A stretch of DNA of 64,000 bases, taken from assembly GCA_910576815.1 (NCBI GenBank), contig CAJTKA010000014.1, positions 14,985-78,984 of the forward strand. The letters are read 5' to 3'. The DNA comes from an uncultured Lachnospiraceae bacterium (lineage in GTDB: Bacteria; Bacillota; Clostridia; Lachnospirales; Lachnospiraceae). Both the position numbers and the translations under genes were made by a program. This document shows positions 50,657 through 57,973 of the stretch, piece after piece. Each line of letters begins with the position of its first letter. Within the stretch, counting starts at the first letter, position 1. The notes beneath the pieces were generated by a model that made no database searches, was not told where the DNA came from, and was given only the letters and a program-made list of their open reading frames with translations.

Positions 50657-51236
50657 AATTCTTTTTCAAACGTAAGGTTACTTCACAGCCGTAATTTTTG
50701 GTATTCATGTTTTCATCACGTCCGCCGCCGTATACTTCAATATTGGAAAAATCTAAGATACGACTATAGTTTTCTTCTATTATTGATACCATGTCTTTAG
50801 GAACGCTGCCGAGTTGTTGGCCATTTGCAAAAATGCCATAGGCGGGCTGGCCTTCATATTCGTATGGCTGTAATTCTAGTTCTACGCCGTCCGCAAATTC
50901 ACCGTCACGAAATTTAATAGCCCGTAATATGGATTGTCTGGACTTCCTTCCGTTCTTGAATGTAACACCTGCTAACTTAAAACTGATAAAATCATATTGT
51001 GGGGCAACAGGTGCGGGAGAAATGGACGGCGCGGGAGAAGCAGAAGGAGAAACAGGAATATTAGAAGTTTCCGTTTTATCCGTTTGCTTCTTTTTGCTGG
51101 GAAGGGAGCGCCAGCCAAAGAAGAAAAATAATGCAGCAATAGCAAGGGCAATTAAAGCACCACTTAAACCGATACCGGAAAAAGCGGTAAAGAAGAAAAG
51201 TAAACCGAAGACAAATAATACTATTGTTTTTTTCAT
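50655..51236 (-). CDS. Membrane-anchored HIRAN-like domain protein
   Basis: A 193-residue protein. Two hydrophobic helices lie at residues about 3-42, then a Ser/Pro/Ala linker, then a HIRAN-like domain at about 85-180 (FKLAGVTFKNGRKSRQ, ELELQPYEYEGQPAYGIFANG, LGSVPKD). HIRAN domains bind DNA ends or are found with helicases; a membrane-anchored form could act on incoming DNA, but this is speculation. The start at 51236 is chosen for the signal-anchor; the longer frame from 51335 overlaps the divergent gene. Confidence 0.7.
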   Translation of the reverse strand: MKKTIVLFVFGLLFFFTAFSGIGLSGALIALAIAALFFFFGWRSLPSKKKQTDKTETSNIPVSPSASPAPSISPAPVAPQYDFISFKLAGVTFKNGRKSRQSILRAIKFRDGEFADGVELELQPYEYEGQPAYGIFANGQQLGSVPKDMVSIIEENYSRILDFSNIEVYGGGRDENMNTKNYGCEVTLRLKKN

Positions 51237-51289
51237 CAAAAACCACCTTTCTGTATCCTTGCCGATATGCCCGGAGAGAGGGGGACGGC

Positions 51290-51499
51290 ATGGAAATATT
51301 TGTATGGCAGCAGCGCACAGAGAAGCATTTAACACTTGTACAGCTGGCCGATCTTACCGGAGTAAGTAAAAGCGAGATCAACGCCATAGAAAACGGGAAG
51401 GCAAGCCCGCGCCTGGATACATTGGAGCGAATAGCGGTAGGCCTGGGCGTCAATATCTGCGATCTGTATAAAAGCAGTATAACAAATTCCGGTAAATAG
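51290..51499 (+). CDS. Small XRE-family regulator
   Basis: A 69-residue helix-turn-helix protein (LVQLADLTGVSKSEINAIENGKASPRLDTL) made of the DNA-binding domain only. GGAGAGAGGGGG precedes the ATG at 51290. It lies divergent from the HIRAN gene by 53 bases and upstream of the repressor gene, and may regulate lysogeny or the neighbouring membrane protein. Confidence 0.8.
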   Translation: MEIFVWQQRTEKHLTLVQLADLTGVSKSEINAIENGKASPRLDTLERIAVGLGVNICDLYKSSITNSGK

Positions 51500-51615
51500 T
51501 CACTACCCTGGGAACCTGTTTCCTGTATATAGGAAATGGCGCCGGGAAGTATTGCAGCGCGGCAGCAGTATATTTATAATATGGGGTACCAGCTGGAAAA
51601 GGAAGGGGGTACACC

Positions 51616-51720
51616 ATGCAGCAGCTACGCCGTAAAATCATAGAACTGATAAACAACATAGACGACCTGGGAAAACTGAAAATGATATATCAGTTTATAC
51701 GGGGATTGTTAAGCAGCTGA
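51616..51720 (+). CDS. Small helical protein of 34 residues
   Basis: MQQLRRKIIELINNIDDLGKLKMIYQFIRGLLSS, described here by its key parts: an N-terminal basic helix and a C-terminal amphipathic helix. GGAAGGGGG lies 7 bases before the ATG. Short proteins of this pattern are frequent in clostridial phages next to repressor genes. Function unknown. Confidence 0.6.
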   Translation: MQQLRRKIIELINNIDDLGKLKMIYQFIRGLLSS

Positions 51721-51729
51721 AAGGCTGCT

Positions 51730-52104
51730 TTATTTTTTGCCCGCCAGGGCGTCTATAAATTTCTTTACCGCTTGCCAGTCTTCCGGCGTGAAGTCGTGGG
51801 ACAGTTTTCCCAGGGCTATAAAGGTATCCTTTATAAAGTCCGGCGCCTGGGGCAAGGCCTGGCCTACTATGTACGCTACTTCTTCTTCTTGGGAAAGTTC
51901 GTTAAACATTTCCCCGGTACCTTCCCTTAACCATTCTTCCCGTACATTAAATTCCCGGCATAATGACAGTATCATAGCGGGGGTAAGGCTATTAGTGCCG
52001 TTTTCTATCCGGCTGATGGCGCCACGGGTGACACCGACACGGGCGCCTAGTGCTTCCTGGGATAAGTTAAGGCGTTCCCGTAGTTCTTTCATGCGTTCGC
52101 TCAC
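51730..52104 (-). CDS. Phage-type repressor (XRE family)
   Basis: A 124-residue repressor-like protein. Residues 3-58 are the helix-turn-helix (LNLSQEALGARVGVTRGAISRIENG) and residues 60-124 a helical C-terminal part with no peptidase (LexA-like) catalytic residues. It is transcribed leftward and divergently from the early genes, with dyad operators between. Likely keeps the element quiet. Confidence 0.85.
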   Translation of the reverse strand: MSERMKELRERLNLSQEALGARVGVTRGAISRIENGTNSLTPAMILSLCREFNVREEWLREGTGEMFNELSQEEEVAYIVGQALPQAPDFIKDTFIALGKLSHDFTPEDWQAVKKFIDALAGKK

Positions 52105-52136
52105 GTTCTCACCTTCTTTCTATTGGTTGTATCCCT

Positions 52137-52165
52137 ACAATAGCACAAAATGTATACGTAATCAA
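52137..52165 (-). promoter_or_regulatory. Repressor promoter (minus strand)
   Basis: On the minus strand TTGATT (52165-52160) and TATTGT (52142-52137) are spaced by 17 bases. It faces the repressor gene. Confidence 0.6.
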
Positions 52166-52184
52166 CAAAAATCTAAAAAACCTG

Positions 52185-52219
52185 TTGACAACCGATACTT
52201 TGTATCGTATGATAGATAC
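52185..52219 (+). promoter_or_regulatory. Early rightward promoter with operator dyads
   Basis: TTGACA at 52185-52190 and TATGAT at 52208-52213 have 17-base spacing. CGATACTTTGTATCG (52193-52207) is a 6-3-6 dyad exactly between the two boxes, and GTATC/GATAC arms at 52202-52219 surround the -10. A GTATAC lies at 52152-52157 in the leftward promoter. These are the likely repressor operators. Confidence 0.75.
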
Positions 52220-52302
52220 ATAATCGACAAACGAGGAACTACATAAACCACCTGGGAAGGCGCCAAACTTCCCAGGACACCAACACAAAGGAGCGTATAA
52301 GA

Positions 52303-52755
52303 ATGGGAAAATTAACAGTAGAAAGCATTATCAACATTTACGGAAGCGGAGTTAAGGAGATCAAAACTTACAACGAAGCGAAGCGCGCGAAAACAGAAGA
52401 ATTTTTACAGGTTGAGCCTGTAGCATTCGGCTTAAGCGACGAACCGGACGTATTGAGAATTTACATTGATAAAGAATCTACAGAGGCTTCACTGGACGGA
52501 ACTTTAGAAGAAAACATAGTAGAAAAAGAATATGTTTTTACGGAATTAGGTTTTTTCGGTGAAAGAGAGTGCGAAGCGATTAAAGAAGCAATGCAAGGAA
52601 AAACCTACATGAATTTTAATGTAAAGTGGTCTAACGTCGCAGGAAACTGTACATTGATTATCTGCACAGACTACGAGGACACGGAAAGCGAGATCAAAAA
52701 CTTTTTCCTTCATTGTGCATTAGGACAGATTTTTGAAATTCAAAGAAACAGGTAA
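52303..52755 (+). CDS. Hypothetical protein, first gene of the early rightward operon
   Basis: A 150-residue soluble protein with no family I recognise. It is acidic, rich in Glu, and contains a central DEPDVLRIYIDKES strand segment. AAAGGAG precedes the ATG. It is the first gene after the early promoter, the place where lysis-lysogeny or anti-host functions are often found. A 34-base hairpin repeat follows its stop. Confidence 0.6.
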   Translation: MGKLTVESIINIYGSGVKEIKTYNEAKRAKTEEFLQVEPVAFGLSDEPDVLRIYIDKESTEASLDGTLEENIVEKEYVFTELGFFGERECEAIKEAMQGKTYMNFNVKWSNVAGNCTLIICTDYEDTESEIKNFFLHCALGQIFEIQRNR

Positions 52756-52789
52756 AAAGGCCAGGGCGGCAGCAGGCCGCCCGGTATCC
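52756..52789 (+). repeat. 34-bp repeat with GC hairpin, copy 1
   Basis: This sequence is identical to 53437-53470. Its centre GGGCGG-CAGCA-GGCCGCCC region forms a stem of about 6-7 bp. Each copy follows the stop codon of a gene and precedes the ribosome site of the next one. Confidence 0.8.
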
Positions 52790-52814
52790 AATAAATGCAA
52801 AGGAGCGTAAGAAC

Positions 52815-53438
52815 ATGAAGAAAGCGACATTTTCAGAGTATCAGGAAGCAAAAGCGGAAGTAATGAAAGGCGGGGAGTGTAGAGAGTACACCGACACCGA
52901 CGAATACGGCAGAGTTCATAAAACAATCTGCTGCGAAGATGGTAACAACTTCTACGAATTGACCGCGAACGGCGTAACAGAATTTTGGAGTACCAAACAT
53001 TCCGAAAGCCGGAAGTATGAGGAACCCCAGGAAGTAGCCCAGGCAGAGGCGGAAGACGGCTACATAGAGCGCCGGAAGCAGGTTATTAAGCGCCTGTATT
53101 CACTGGTTTATTGGTTCGCTGATGAAATGTTATCAGAAGAAGAGGCAGAGGCAAGGGAGCAGGCGGAGTTTGAGCGGGAGAAGGCAGAGAAGCCTGGAGA
53201 ATTGATTATGAGGGTAAGCGCCCACGACAATAACGCCAGGGTAATGAAACACTGTATGAAGGCAGCCAGGGACGCAGCTAACTATCTGCGGAATAAGGAA
53301 AACGACGTAGAGAACTGGCAGATAGCAGGCATTAACGCCATGTTAGATCAGTGCGACAAGGAAGGCATAGTAGCCTATGATATGCCATACGCCATAAACG
53401 GCCTTCTGCTGCAATGGGATGAAGTAACGAAGAAATAA
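52815..53438 (+). CDS. Hypothetical protein with charged central helix
   Basis: A 207-residue soluble protein I do not recognise. Residues 20-75 are strand-rich (YTDTDEYGRVHKTICCEDG), residues about 85-135 form a charged helix rich in Glu and Ala, and the C-terminal part (about 140-207) is a compact helical segment. AAAGGAG precedes the ATG. It lies between the two 34-bp repeats. Confidence 0.6.
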   Translation: MKKATFSEYQEAKAEVMKGGECREYTDTDEYGRVHKTICCEDGNNFYELTANGVTEFWSTKHSESRKYEEPQEVAQAEAEDGYIERRKQVIKRLYSLVYWFADEMLSEEEAEAREQAEFEREKAEKPGELIMRVSAHDNNARVMKHCMKAARDAANYLRNKENDVENWQIAGINAMLDQCDKEGIVAYDMPYAINGLLLQWDEVTKK

Positions 53439-53470
53439 AGGCCAGGGCGGCAGCAGGCCGCCCGGTATCC
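53437..53470 (+). repeat. 34-bp repeat with GC hairpin, copy 2
   Basis: Exact second copy of 52756-52789, overlapping the last bases of the preceding stop codon. The hairpin arms are at about 53445-53463. Confidence 0.8.
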
Positions 53471-53490
53471 GCAGAAAGGAAGTGTAGAAA

Positions 53491-53706
53491 ATGCCATACG
53501 TAGAAAGGATTACGAAGGGCGGGAAGCCAACAGGGGAAAGGTATTTCACCCCGGAGAGCCAAAGGGAACGCCTGCAAAGGGAGAACACAGAAAAAGCAGC
53601 TGCCAGGCTGCGGCAGCTGCTACAAGAAGATTACGACGGAAGCGACATAAAAGTAGATATTGTCTACGAAAAGACAGGCCGTAGCTTATTGATGGAAAAG
53701 AAGTAA
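53491..53706 (+). CDS. Short protein matching the N-terminus of the element's Rep
   Basis: A 71-residue protein that begins MPYVERITKGGKPTGERYFT, almost the same as the start of the 252-residue initiator at 58734 (MPYVERITRAGKTIEVDRYF). The similarity continues weakly (RLRQLLQEDYDGSDIKVDI against RLLLNENFQDGDLHIDF). The catalytic HUH part is absent. It could be a truncated paralogue or a decoy controlling initiation. AAAGGAAG precedes the ATG. Its end overlaps a convergent gene by 43 bases. Confidence 0.6.
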   Translation: MPYVERITKGGKPTGERYFTPESQRERLQRENTEKAAARLRQLLQEDYDGSDIKVDIVYEKTGRSLLMEKK

Positions 53707-53972
53707 GGCCGGAGTTTTTCAACAGTGGACGGGTTGACGGTAATTTCACCGCGTAGGGCTTTATAGGCGCTATCTACAGCCAACGACACTATACCAGCTT
53801 CCCGGTTGTTTAATCGTTCATTCATAATAAGTTTTTGACCTGCGGAAGCGGAAAGCATAAAAGAGGCGTCGGCGGTATCGGGAGCAATAAAGCCGTAGTC
53901 CGGTAGAAGTTCTAAACAAAGAAGAACAGTTTTTACGTCACTTTCTGAAAGTGAAAAATGTGGATTGTTCAT
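53664..53972 (-). CDS. Hypothetical leftward protein
   Basis: A 102-residue soluble protein without recognised family. The predicted fold is mainly helical, with a Ser/Glu-rich start (NNPHFSLSESDVKTVLLCLELL). AGGAAGGTGG precedes the start at 53972, so it is probably real although it is the only leftward gene in an otherwise rightward operon. It overlaps the preceding rightward gene tail to tail. Confidence 0.5.
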   Translation of the reverse strand: MNNPHFSLSESDVKTVLLCLELLPDYGFIAPDTADASFMLSASAGQKLIMNERLNNREAGIVSLAVDSAYKALRGEITVNPSTVEKLRPYFFSINKLRPVFS

Positions 53973-54071
53973 ATTAAGCCACCTTCCTATAGAGTTTTCC
54001 AGGCCTGGCCGCCTGGTACTCAAATTATAGCATATCGGTGGCGCCTATATAAAGCAAAGGAGCGTAAAAGA

Positions 54072-54482
54072 ATGGAAAAAATGAAAAGCTGCGGAAGGTG
54101 CGCGGCAGCCTGCGGGATAGAAGGCAAGAACGAAGTAGTAGGCTGCAAGGACGACGGGAAACTACACAACGCCCAGGAACAAAAAGCCTGTTTTCATGTG
54201 GAAGATTGCGACACTTGCGTACACAAATATATGTACATGGGAGATATAGAAGCCTGCTGCCGCAAGGAAGCCGGGTTAGATTGCGAGTACCAGGAACGGG
54301 AGTTACGGACGTGTCCGGTATGTGGTGAAGAGATATACCGGGATGAAATGTTATATACAAAGGATTGCCACGGTATCACGTTCCGCCTGGTGTGCTGGAA
54401 TTGCTACAACAGGCTTATGGCAAAAGGATACGACGGGGAGTATTACGACGAAGCGGACGAACAGATAGAAGATGATTATTAA
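54072..54482 (+). CDS. Cysteine-rich, probably zinc-binding protein
   Basis: A 136-residue protein with about fifteen cysteines. The spacing CGRCAAAC, CDTCVHK, CCRKE, CPVCGEE and CWNCYNR suggests two or more zinc-binding sites, the last one like a zinc ribbon. The C-terminus is strongly acidic. AAAGGAG precedes the ATG at 54072. It could bind nucleic acid or protein; no family recognised. Confidence 0.6.
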   Translation: MEKMKSCGRCAAACGIEGKNEVVGCKDDGKLHNAQEQKACFHVEDCDTCVHKYMYMGDIEACCRKEAGLDCEYQERELRTCPVCGEEIYRDEMLYTKDCHGITFRLVCWNCYNRLMAKGYDGEYYDEADEQIEDDY

Positions 54483-54495
54483 AGGGGGGTAGACC

Positions 54496-54915
54496 ATGCT
54501 GGAAATAGATATTTACGGAGCCGGGTTATGCTTCCCGGAATTTGAAAAGCAGTTCGAGGCCATAGAAGCGGCTTTAGGGTTTAAGTTGTTTGCCTGGCAG
54601 AAGACCTATATAGTACATGGGCAGTTTAGGCGGTACGGAGCCACAACGGCGGAGATATTGCGGGAACTTATGCAGGTAGAGGCCTTCCCGCTGGACTACA
54701 CGAAAAAACCGAAGACGCAGCGGGAAGCATGGTACCGGGGCTTCCTGCGGGAGATCAAGCAGCAGTTAGACGGCGCCGGGGTACCGACGCGGGAAGTATT
54801 CTTTAACCAGCAGCAGAAACGGGCATACATGGAGAACCCGGAGAACCAACGGAAGGAGCGGGAGCGGTACCAGGAAGCAAGGCGGGAAGGGACGCCAGCC
54901 CGTTTGTGGAGATAA
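54496..54915 (+). CDS. Hypothetical protein
   Basis: A 139-residue soluble protein. Residues 1-75 look like an alpha-beta domain (FEAIEAALGFKLFAWQKTYIVHG) and the C-terminal half is basic and helical (QREAWYRGFLREIKQQLDG then an Arg/Glu-rich tail). AGGGGGGTAG precedes the ATG. Proteins of this kind recur in clostridial phage early regions, but I cannot name a function. Confidence 0.55.
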   Translation: MLEIDIYGAGLCFPEFEKQFEAIEAALGFKLFAWQKTYIVHGQFRRYGATTAEILRELMQVEAFPLDYTKKPKTQREAWYRGFLREIKQQLDGAGVPTREVFFNQQQKRAYMENPENQRKERERYQEARREGTPARLWR

Positions 54916-54946
54916 TACAGCAAGCCATAGAAAGGAAGTGGAGAGG

Positions 54947-55141
54947 ATGGCAGGAAAGAAGCAGGATAAGCAGGAAGAAAGCCGCCAGGTATACGGCGGG
55001 AACGTGTCTACGTTTGCGGAACTTATGGAGCAGGTGGCGACGCTGCCGACGGAGCAGCAGGAAAAGTTATCTTTCTTCATACAGGGATACGTAGCCAGCA
55101 GCCAGGCCGGGAGATCACGCCGGGCGGAAGTAGCAGTATAA
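54947..55141 (+). CDS. Small hypothetical protein
   Basis: A 64-residue protein with a central ELMEQVATLPTEQQEKLSFFIQGYVAS helix pair, a pattern often seen in short phage proteins that may bind regulators. AAAGGAAG at 54931-54938 fits the ATG at 54947; the in-frame GTG at 54938 lies in that site. Function unknown. Confidence 0.55.
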   Translation: MAGKKQDKQEESRQVYGGNVSTFAELMEQVATLPTEQQEKLSFFIQGYVASSQAGRSRRAEVAV

Positions 55142-55440
55142 CCGGGAAAGGCGGCCATAGCGCCGCCGCCCAGGGTAAGCGCCTTTAATTCAGTGGGAGA
55201 ATACCGCAGCCGGGCATATAGCGGGGGCGTCGGTTCGATTCCGGCAGGGCGTATTAGGTGTAGGGTGGCACCCTATAGCGCGCCTGGCAGCAGGCAAACA
55301 GCTGGCAGGTGGATACCGTGAAAAAATAGCAGCGGGCGCGCCTGCTAGAAAGCGCGTGGATGGTCAACAAGTTTTTCCCTGTTTTTTAATGCGAAAAATA
55401 GGAACGCGGTATACGTAAGCCAGGGACAGAGGGCGAAGCC
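55142..55440. other. Non-coding stretch with a tRNA-like fold
   Basis: About 300 bases without a supported gene. It holds a tRNA-like structure at 55179-55253, a small hairpin (TAGGGTG/CACCCTA) at about 55262-55277, and GC-rich segments with GCGCGCC and GGGCGCGCC boxes near 55277 and 55337 that can pair. Confidence 0.6.
55179..55253 (+). ncRNA. tRNA-like element with abnormal anticodon arm
   Basis: A 7-bp acceptor (GCGCCTT with AGGGCGT, two G-U pairs), a D arm (ATTC/GAAT with loop AGTGGGA) and a canonical T arm (GTCGG, loop TTCGATT, CCGGC) are all present. The anticodon arm is not normal: CCGC/GCGG closes a loop of about 11-13 bases instead of 7 and there is no clear U33. No CCA is encoded. 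It may be a degenerate tRNA or a tRNA mimic. Confidence 0.5.
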
Positions 55441-55575
55441 ATGAGAAAACAGAGGCCGCCGCCGGAACAAAAGAAGGTTTACAGGTTTTTGGCGAAGCAA
55501 GGAAAGATATGTCACGGGGCGGCAGCAGTACGGAAAGCTGCCGCCAAAAGAGGCAGGAAGCGGGGCAGGATATGA
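55441..55575 (+). CDS. Small basic protein of 44 residues
   Basis: A lysine- and arginine-rich short protein (ending in RKAAAKRGRKRGRI). GAGGG precedes the ATG, and its stop TGA overlaps the start ATG of the next gene (ATGA), which suggests that it is translated. It may bind nucleic acid. Function unknown. Confidence 0.45.
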   Translation: MRKQRPPPEQKKVYRFLAKQGKICHGAAAVRKAAAKRGRKRGRI

Positions 55576-55895
55576 CGGCAGACGAACGGAGAAGTAAGGC
55601 TATAAGGGACTTTTACCGGGTGTACAAGGAATACGGCCAGCTGGATAATGTGCGGTACCATATGCGCGTTGAAATGTCCGGGGACGCCTTAATAGAAATA
55701 CACAGGTATTACGGTGAACGGAAGGGCGAACGTATTTTACGGGTTACACATGAAGAGGTAGAAGGGGCGGAAATGTCCGCAGAAGTGGCAGCGTATGAGC
55801 AGGCCACCGACCAGCTTTTAAGCATGATAAAGACCAGGCGCGAAAGCCTGGAAGAAAACGAGCGCCGCCGCCAGGAAGCAAGGCGCTGGGCGTAA
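55572..55895 (+). CDS. Hypothetical helical protein
   Basis: A 107-residue soluble protein beginning MTADERRSKAIRDFYRVYKEYG and ending with an Arg/Glu-rich helix. It starts with ATGA overlap from the small basic ORF; a GGGGCAGG box lies 5 bases before. No family recognised. Confidence 0.55.
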   Translation: MTADERRSKAIRDFYRVYKEYGQLDNVRYHMRVEMSGDALIEIHRYYGERKGERILRVTHEEVEGAEMSAEVAAYEQATDQLLSMIKTRRESLEENERRRQEARRWA

Positions 55896-55915
55896 GAGCC
55901 GGAAGGGGTGGAAGT

Positions 55916-56878
55916 ATGCTTTATGCGGTAAAGAACCGGAACACCGGAAAATATGTTACGGGTACCGACTTTAGAAGCGGGAAGCCCCGGCAGATCATGG
56001 ACGCGAACAGGGCGCCGCTTCTTTTGGATGATTACGGCGGCACGCTGCCGGAAGGTGCAACACTGGAAATGAAGCGACGGGGGATTAACCTCAGGCGCTA
56101 TAAAGTGGTTCCCGTGGAAGTCCAGGAGATAGAGAAGCGGCGGCAGCAGACGGAACCGGAAAGAAAGCCGCTGCCCGCTGGATATTATAACCTGGATTGC
56201 ATGGCAGCGCTGCCACTATTCCCGGATAAGTTTTTCGACATTGCGGTAATAGACGCGCCCTACGGAATAGGCGCCGACAATATGGCAATGGGAACGAATA
56301 AGGCCAGGAAAAAGAACGGGTACCCGGCAGAGAGTACGGCGGAGCGGGTAAAGCGCGGCAGGAAGGAAAGCGGCGCCGGAAAGTGGGATAACCAGGTACC
56401 GCCGCCGGAATACTTTACAGAACTTTTCCGGGTATCAAAGCATTGCATTATATGGGGCGGGAATTATTTTGATCTGCCGCCCACGCGGGGCGTTATTGTG
56501 TGGGATAAGCTGCAACCCTGGGAAGTGTTTAGCCAGGTAGAAATAGCCTGGACGGATTACGACCGGGCGGCGGCCATTGTGAGGCTATCAAACACAGGGG
56601 GAGCCAACACAGAAAGGAAGATACACCCAACACAGAAGCCGCCGGAGTTATACGGCTGGCTTTTTGGCCATTACCTGCAGCTTAAGCGCGGCGCCAGGTT
56701 CCTGGATACGCATGTAGGCAGTGCCAGCAGCTTAATGGCAGCGCATGACGCCGGGTTAGAAGCCTGGGGGTTTGAGAAGGACGCATATTATTACGGCCTA
56801 TCTGCGGATAGGCTGGAAAGATACAAAGCACAGTACAATATTTTTCAGGTTGCGGAGCAGATGGAAATAGAGTTATAG
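55916..56878 (+). CDS. Solitary DNA methyltransferase (N4-cytosine/N6-adenine type)
   Basis: A 320-residue enzyme. Residues 1-75 are an extra N-terminal region. Motif IV is DAPYG at residues 113-117 (variant of DPPY), HPTQKP is intact, and motif I lies C-terminal (DTHVGSASSLMA, a variant of DPFAGSGTT), i.e. the beta class order. There is no restriction endonuclease nearby, so it probably protects the element from host restriction or marks its own DNA. The recognition sequence is unknown. Confidence 0.85.
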   Translation: MLYAVKNRNTGKYVTGTDFRSGKPRQIMDANRAPLLLDDYGGTLPEGATLEMKRRGINLRRYKVVPVEVQEIEKRRQQTEPERKPLPAGYYNLDCMAALPLFPDKFFDIAVIDAPYGIGADNMAMGTNKARKKNGYPAESTAERVKRGRKESGAGKWDNQVPPPEYFTELFRVSKHCIIWGGNYFDLPPTRGVIVWDKLQPWEVFSQVEIAWTDYDRAAAIVRLSNTGGANTERKIHPTQKPPELYGWLFGHYLQLKRGARFLDTHVGSASSLMAAHDAGLEAWGFEKDAYYYGLSADRLERYKAQYNIFQVAEQMEIEL

Positions 56879-56890
56879 GAAGGCGGGAGC

Positions 56891-57109
56891 ATGAAGGCGG
56901 ATAGGATATTACCTGCAGAGGCAGCGGCCATTATGGGGGCGTCCCCGCAGTTTGTCCGGGTGGGATTGCAGACCGGGCAACTGGATATAGGAAGCGCCGT
57001 TAAAATGTCTTCTGTATGGACCTACAATATACAGCGCGATAGGCTGGCGGCGCACGTAGGCCGGAATATTGACAGGGAATTAGAGGCGCTGCGGGAAGGG
57101 AAGGGCTGA
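56891..57109 (+). CDS. Excisionase-like small helix-turn-helix protein
   Basis: A 72-residue protein with a MerR-like helix-turn-helix (LPAEAAAIMGASPQFVRVGLQTGQLD). This pattern is found in excisionases and plasmid-copy regulators. GGAAGGCGGG precedes the ATG. Its role in excision is inferred, not shown. Confidence 0.6.
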   Translation: MKADRILPAEAAAIMGASPQFVRVGLQTGQLDIGSAVKMSSVWTYNIQRDRLAAHVGRNIDRELEALREGKG

Positions 57110-57110
57110 T

Positions 57111-57452
57111 ATGTTGACATTACCAATAAAAAAGGGCTGGTATGATCTCATAGCGGGCGGAGTGAAAAAGGAAGAGTACAGGGAGATCAAGCCGTACTAT
57201 GATACCCGGTTTATGAACCTATTCGGGGCTATATGGGTGGATGGTGAATTACTGCAAGGGCAGCAGGTACCGGAAGAAATAAGAAGGGAGCCAGTGCAGC
57301 GCGTTATATTCCGCAACGGTTATTCTGCGGACGCGCCGCAGCTTATGGCATTATGCAGCCTGCGGGTGGGAGAAGGCCGGGAAGAGTGGGGCGCCGTTCC
57401 TGGGAAGCAGTATTACATACTGGATATTAAGGAGATTTTGGCGGATGTATGA
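57111..57452 (+). CDS. ASCH-domain protein
   Basis: A 113-residue protein with the ASCH fold signature (LPIKKGWYDLIAGGVKKEEYREIKPYYDTR: short start, GxKxEEYR). ASCH domains bind RNA or modified nucleotides and can hydrolyse acetylcytidine in some members. It starts one base after the stop of the preceding gene and overlaps the next by 8 bases. Confidence 0.75.
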   Translation: MLTLPIKKGWYDLIAGGVKKEEYREIKPYYDTRFMNLFGAIWVDGELLQGQQVPEEIRREPVQRVIFRNGYSADAPQLMALCSLRVGEGREEWGAVPGKQYYILDIKEILADV

Positions 57453-57792
57453 GGAATTGCAAAGGAAGACCAGGCCGAAGGCGCCGCGCTGCATACTGGC
57501 GGGCGGTATAAAAGGCCTTTTCGGAATTGTAAGCCCGTCGAAGCTGCTATACGAGCAATGCCGGATAGATGGAAACGAAGAGGTAGGCAGGTACCTGGAA
57601 GAGAATAGAAAGTATCTGCTATACAAAAGGCGGCTTAATAGGCAGCAATGGGAAGAGGTTTACAGGAGATACAGAAGGGAGCAGCACCCGGAGAAGGCGG
57701 AAGCCTGGGAAAAGAAATGCCAGGAAGCAGCGGCGGAAGCGCTGCGGTGTGTTCGTCTTCTGATAGAGGGAACAGAAGCGGCGAAGGGGTGA
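57445..57792 (+). CDS. Hypothetical basic helical protein
   Basis: A 115-residue protein rich in Arg, Lys and Glu, mostly helical (EVYRRYRREQHPEKAEAWEKKCQEAAAE). AAGGAG is 10 bases before the ATG. It overlaps the ASCH gene end, implying coupling. No family recognised. Confidence 0.55.
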   Translation: MYEELQRKTRPKAPRCILAGGIKGLFGIVSPSKLLYEQCRIDGNEEVGRYLEENRKYLLYKRRLNRQQWEEVYRRYRREQHPEKAEAWEKKCQEAAAEALRCVRLLIEGTEAAKG

Positions 57793-57796
57793 AAAA

Positions 57797-57973
57797 GTGC
57801 GTACAGCGGATATACGGCATAATAGAAGCGGTTATTATGATGAAACGGCATACAAGGCCATTATAAGCGCAGATAGAGGCAGCCGGAAGACAGAGGCAGG
57901 AAAGGAAAGAGGGAAAGATGGAAAACAAAAAGAATGTGGTAGGCCTGGCCGGAAGAATAGCCGGAGAGGTTGA
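57797..57973 (+). CDS. Small protein with a GTG start (58 residues)
   Basis: Starting at GTG 57797 after an AAGGGG box, the frame reads RTADIRHNRSGYYDETAYKAII and a very basic tail. The motif HNRSGYYDETAYKA resembles short proteins (NSSGYxDxTAY pattern) that I recall from clostridial phages and integrative elements. It overlaps the SSB-like gene by 56 bases in another frame, so the tail may be longer than the real one. Confidence 0.4.
   Translation: MRTADIRHNRSGYYDETAYKAIISADRGSRKTEAGKERGKDGKQKECGRPGRKNSRRG

Noticed and set aside
52815..53438. Anti-restriction or Acr protein guess for the early hypothetical genes
   Set aside because: Only the position in the early operon supports it; no motif or family likeness was seen.
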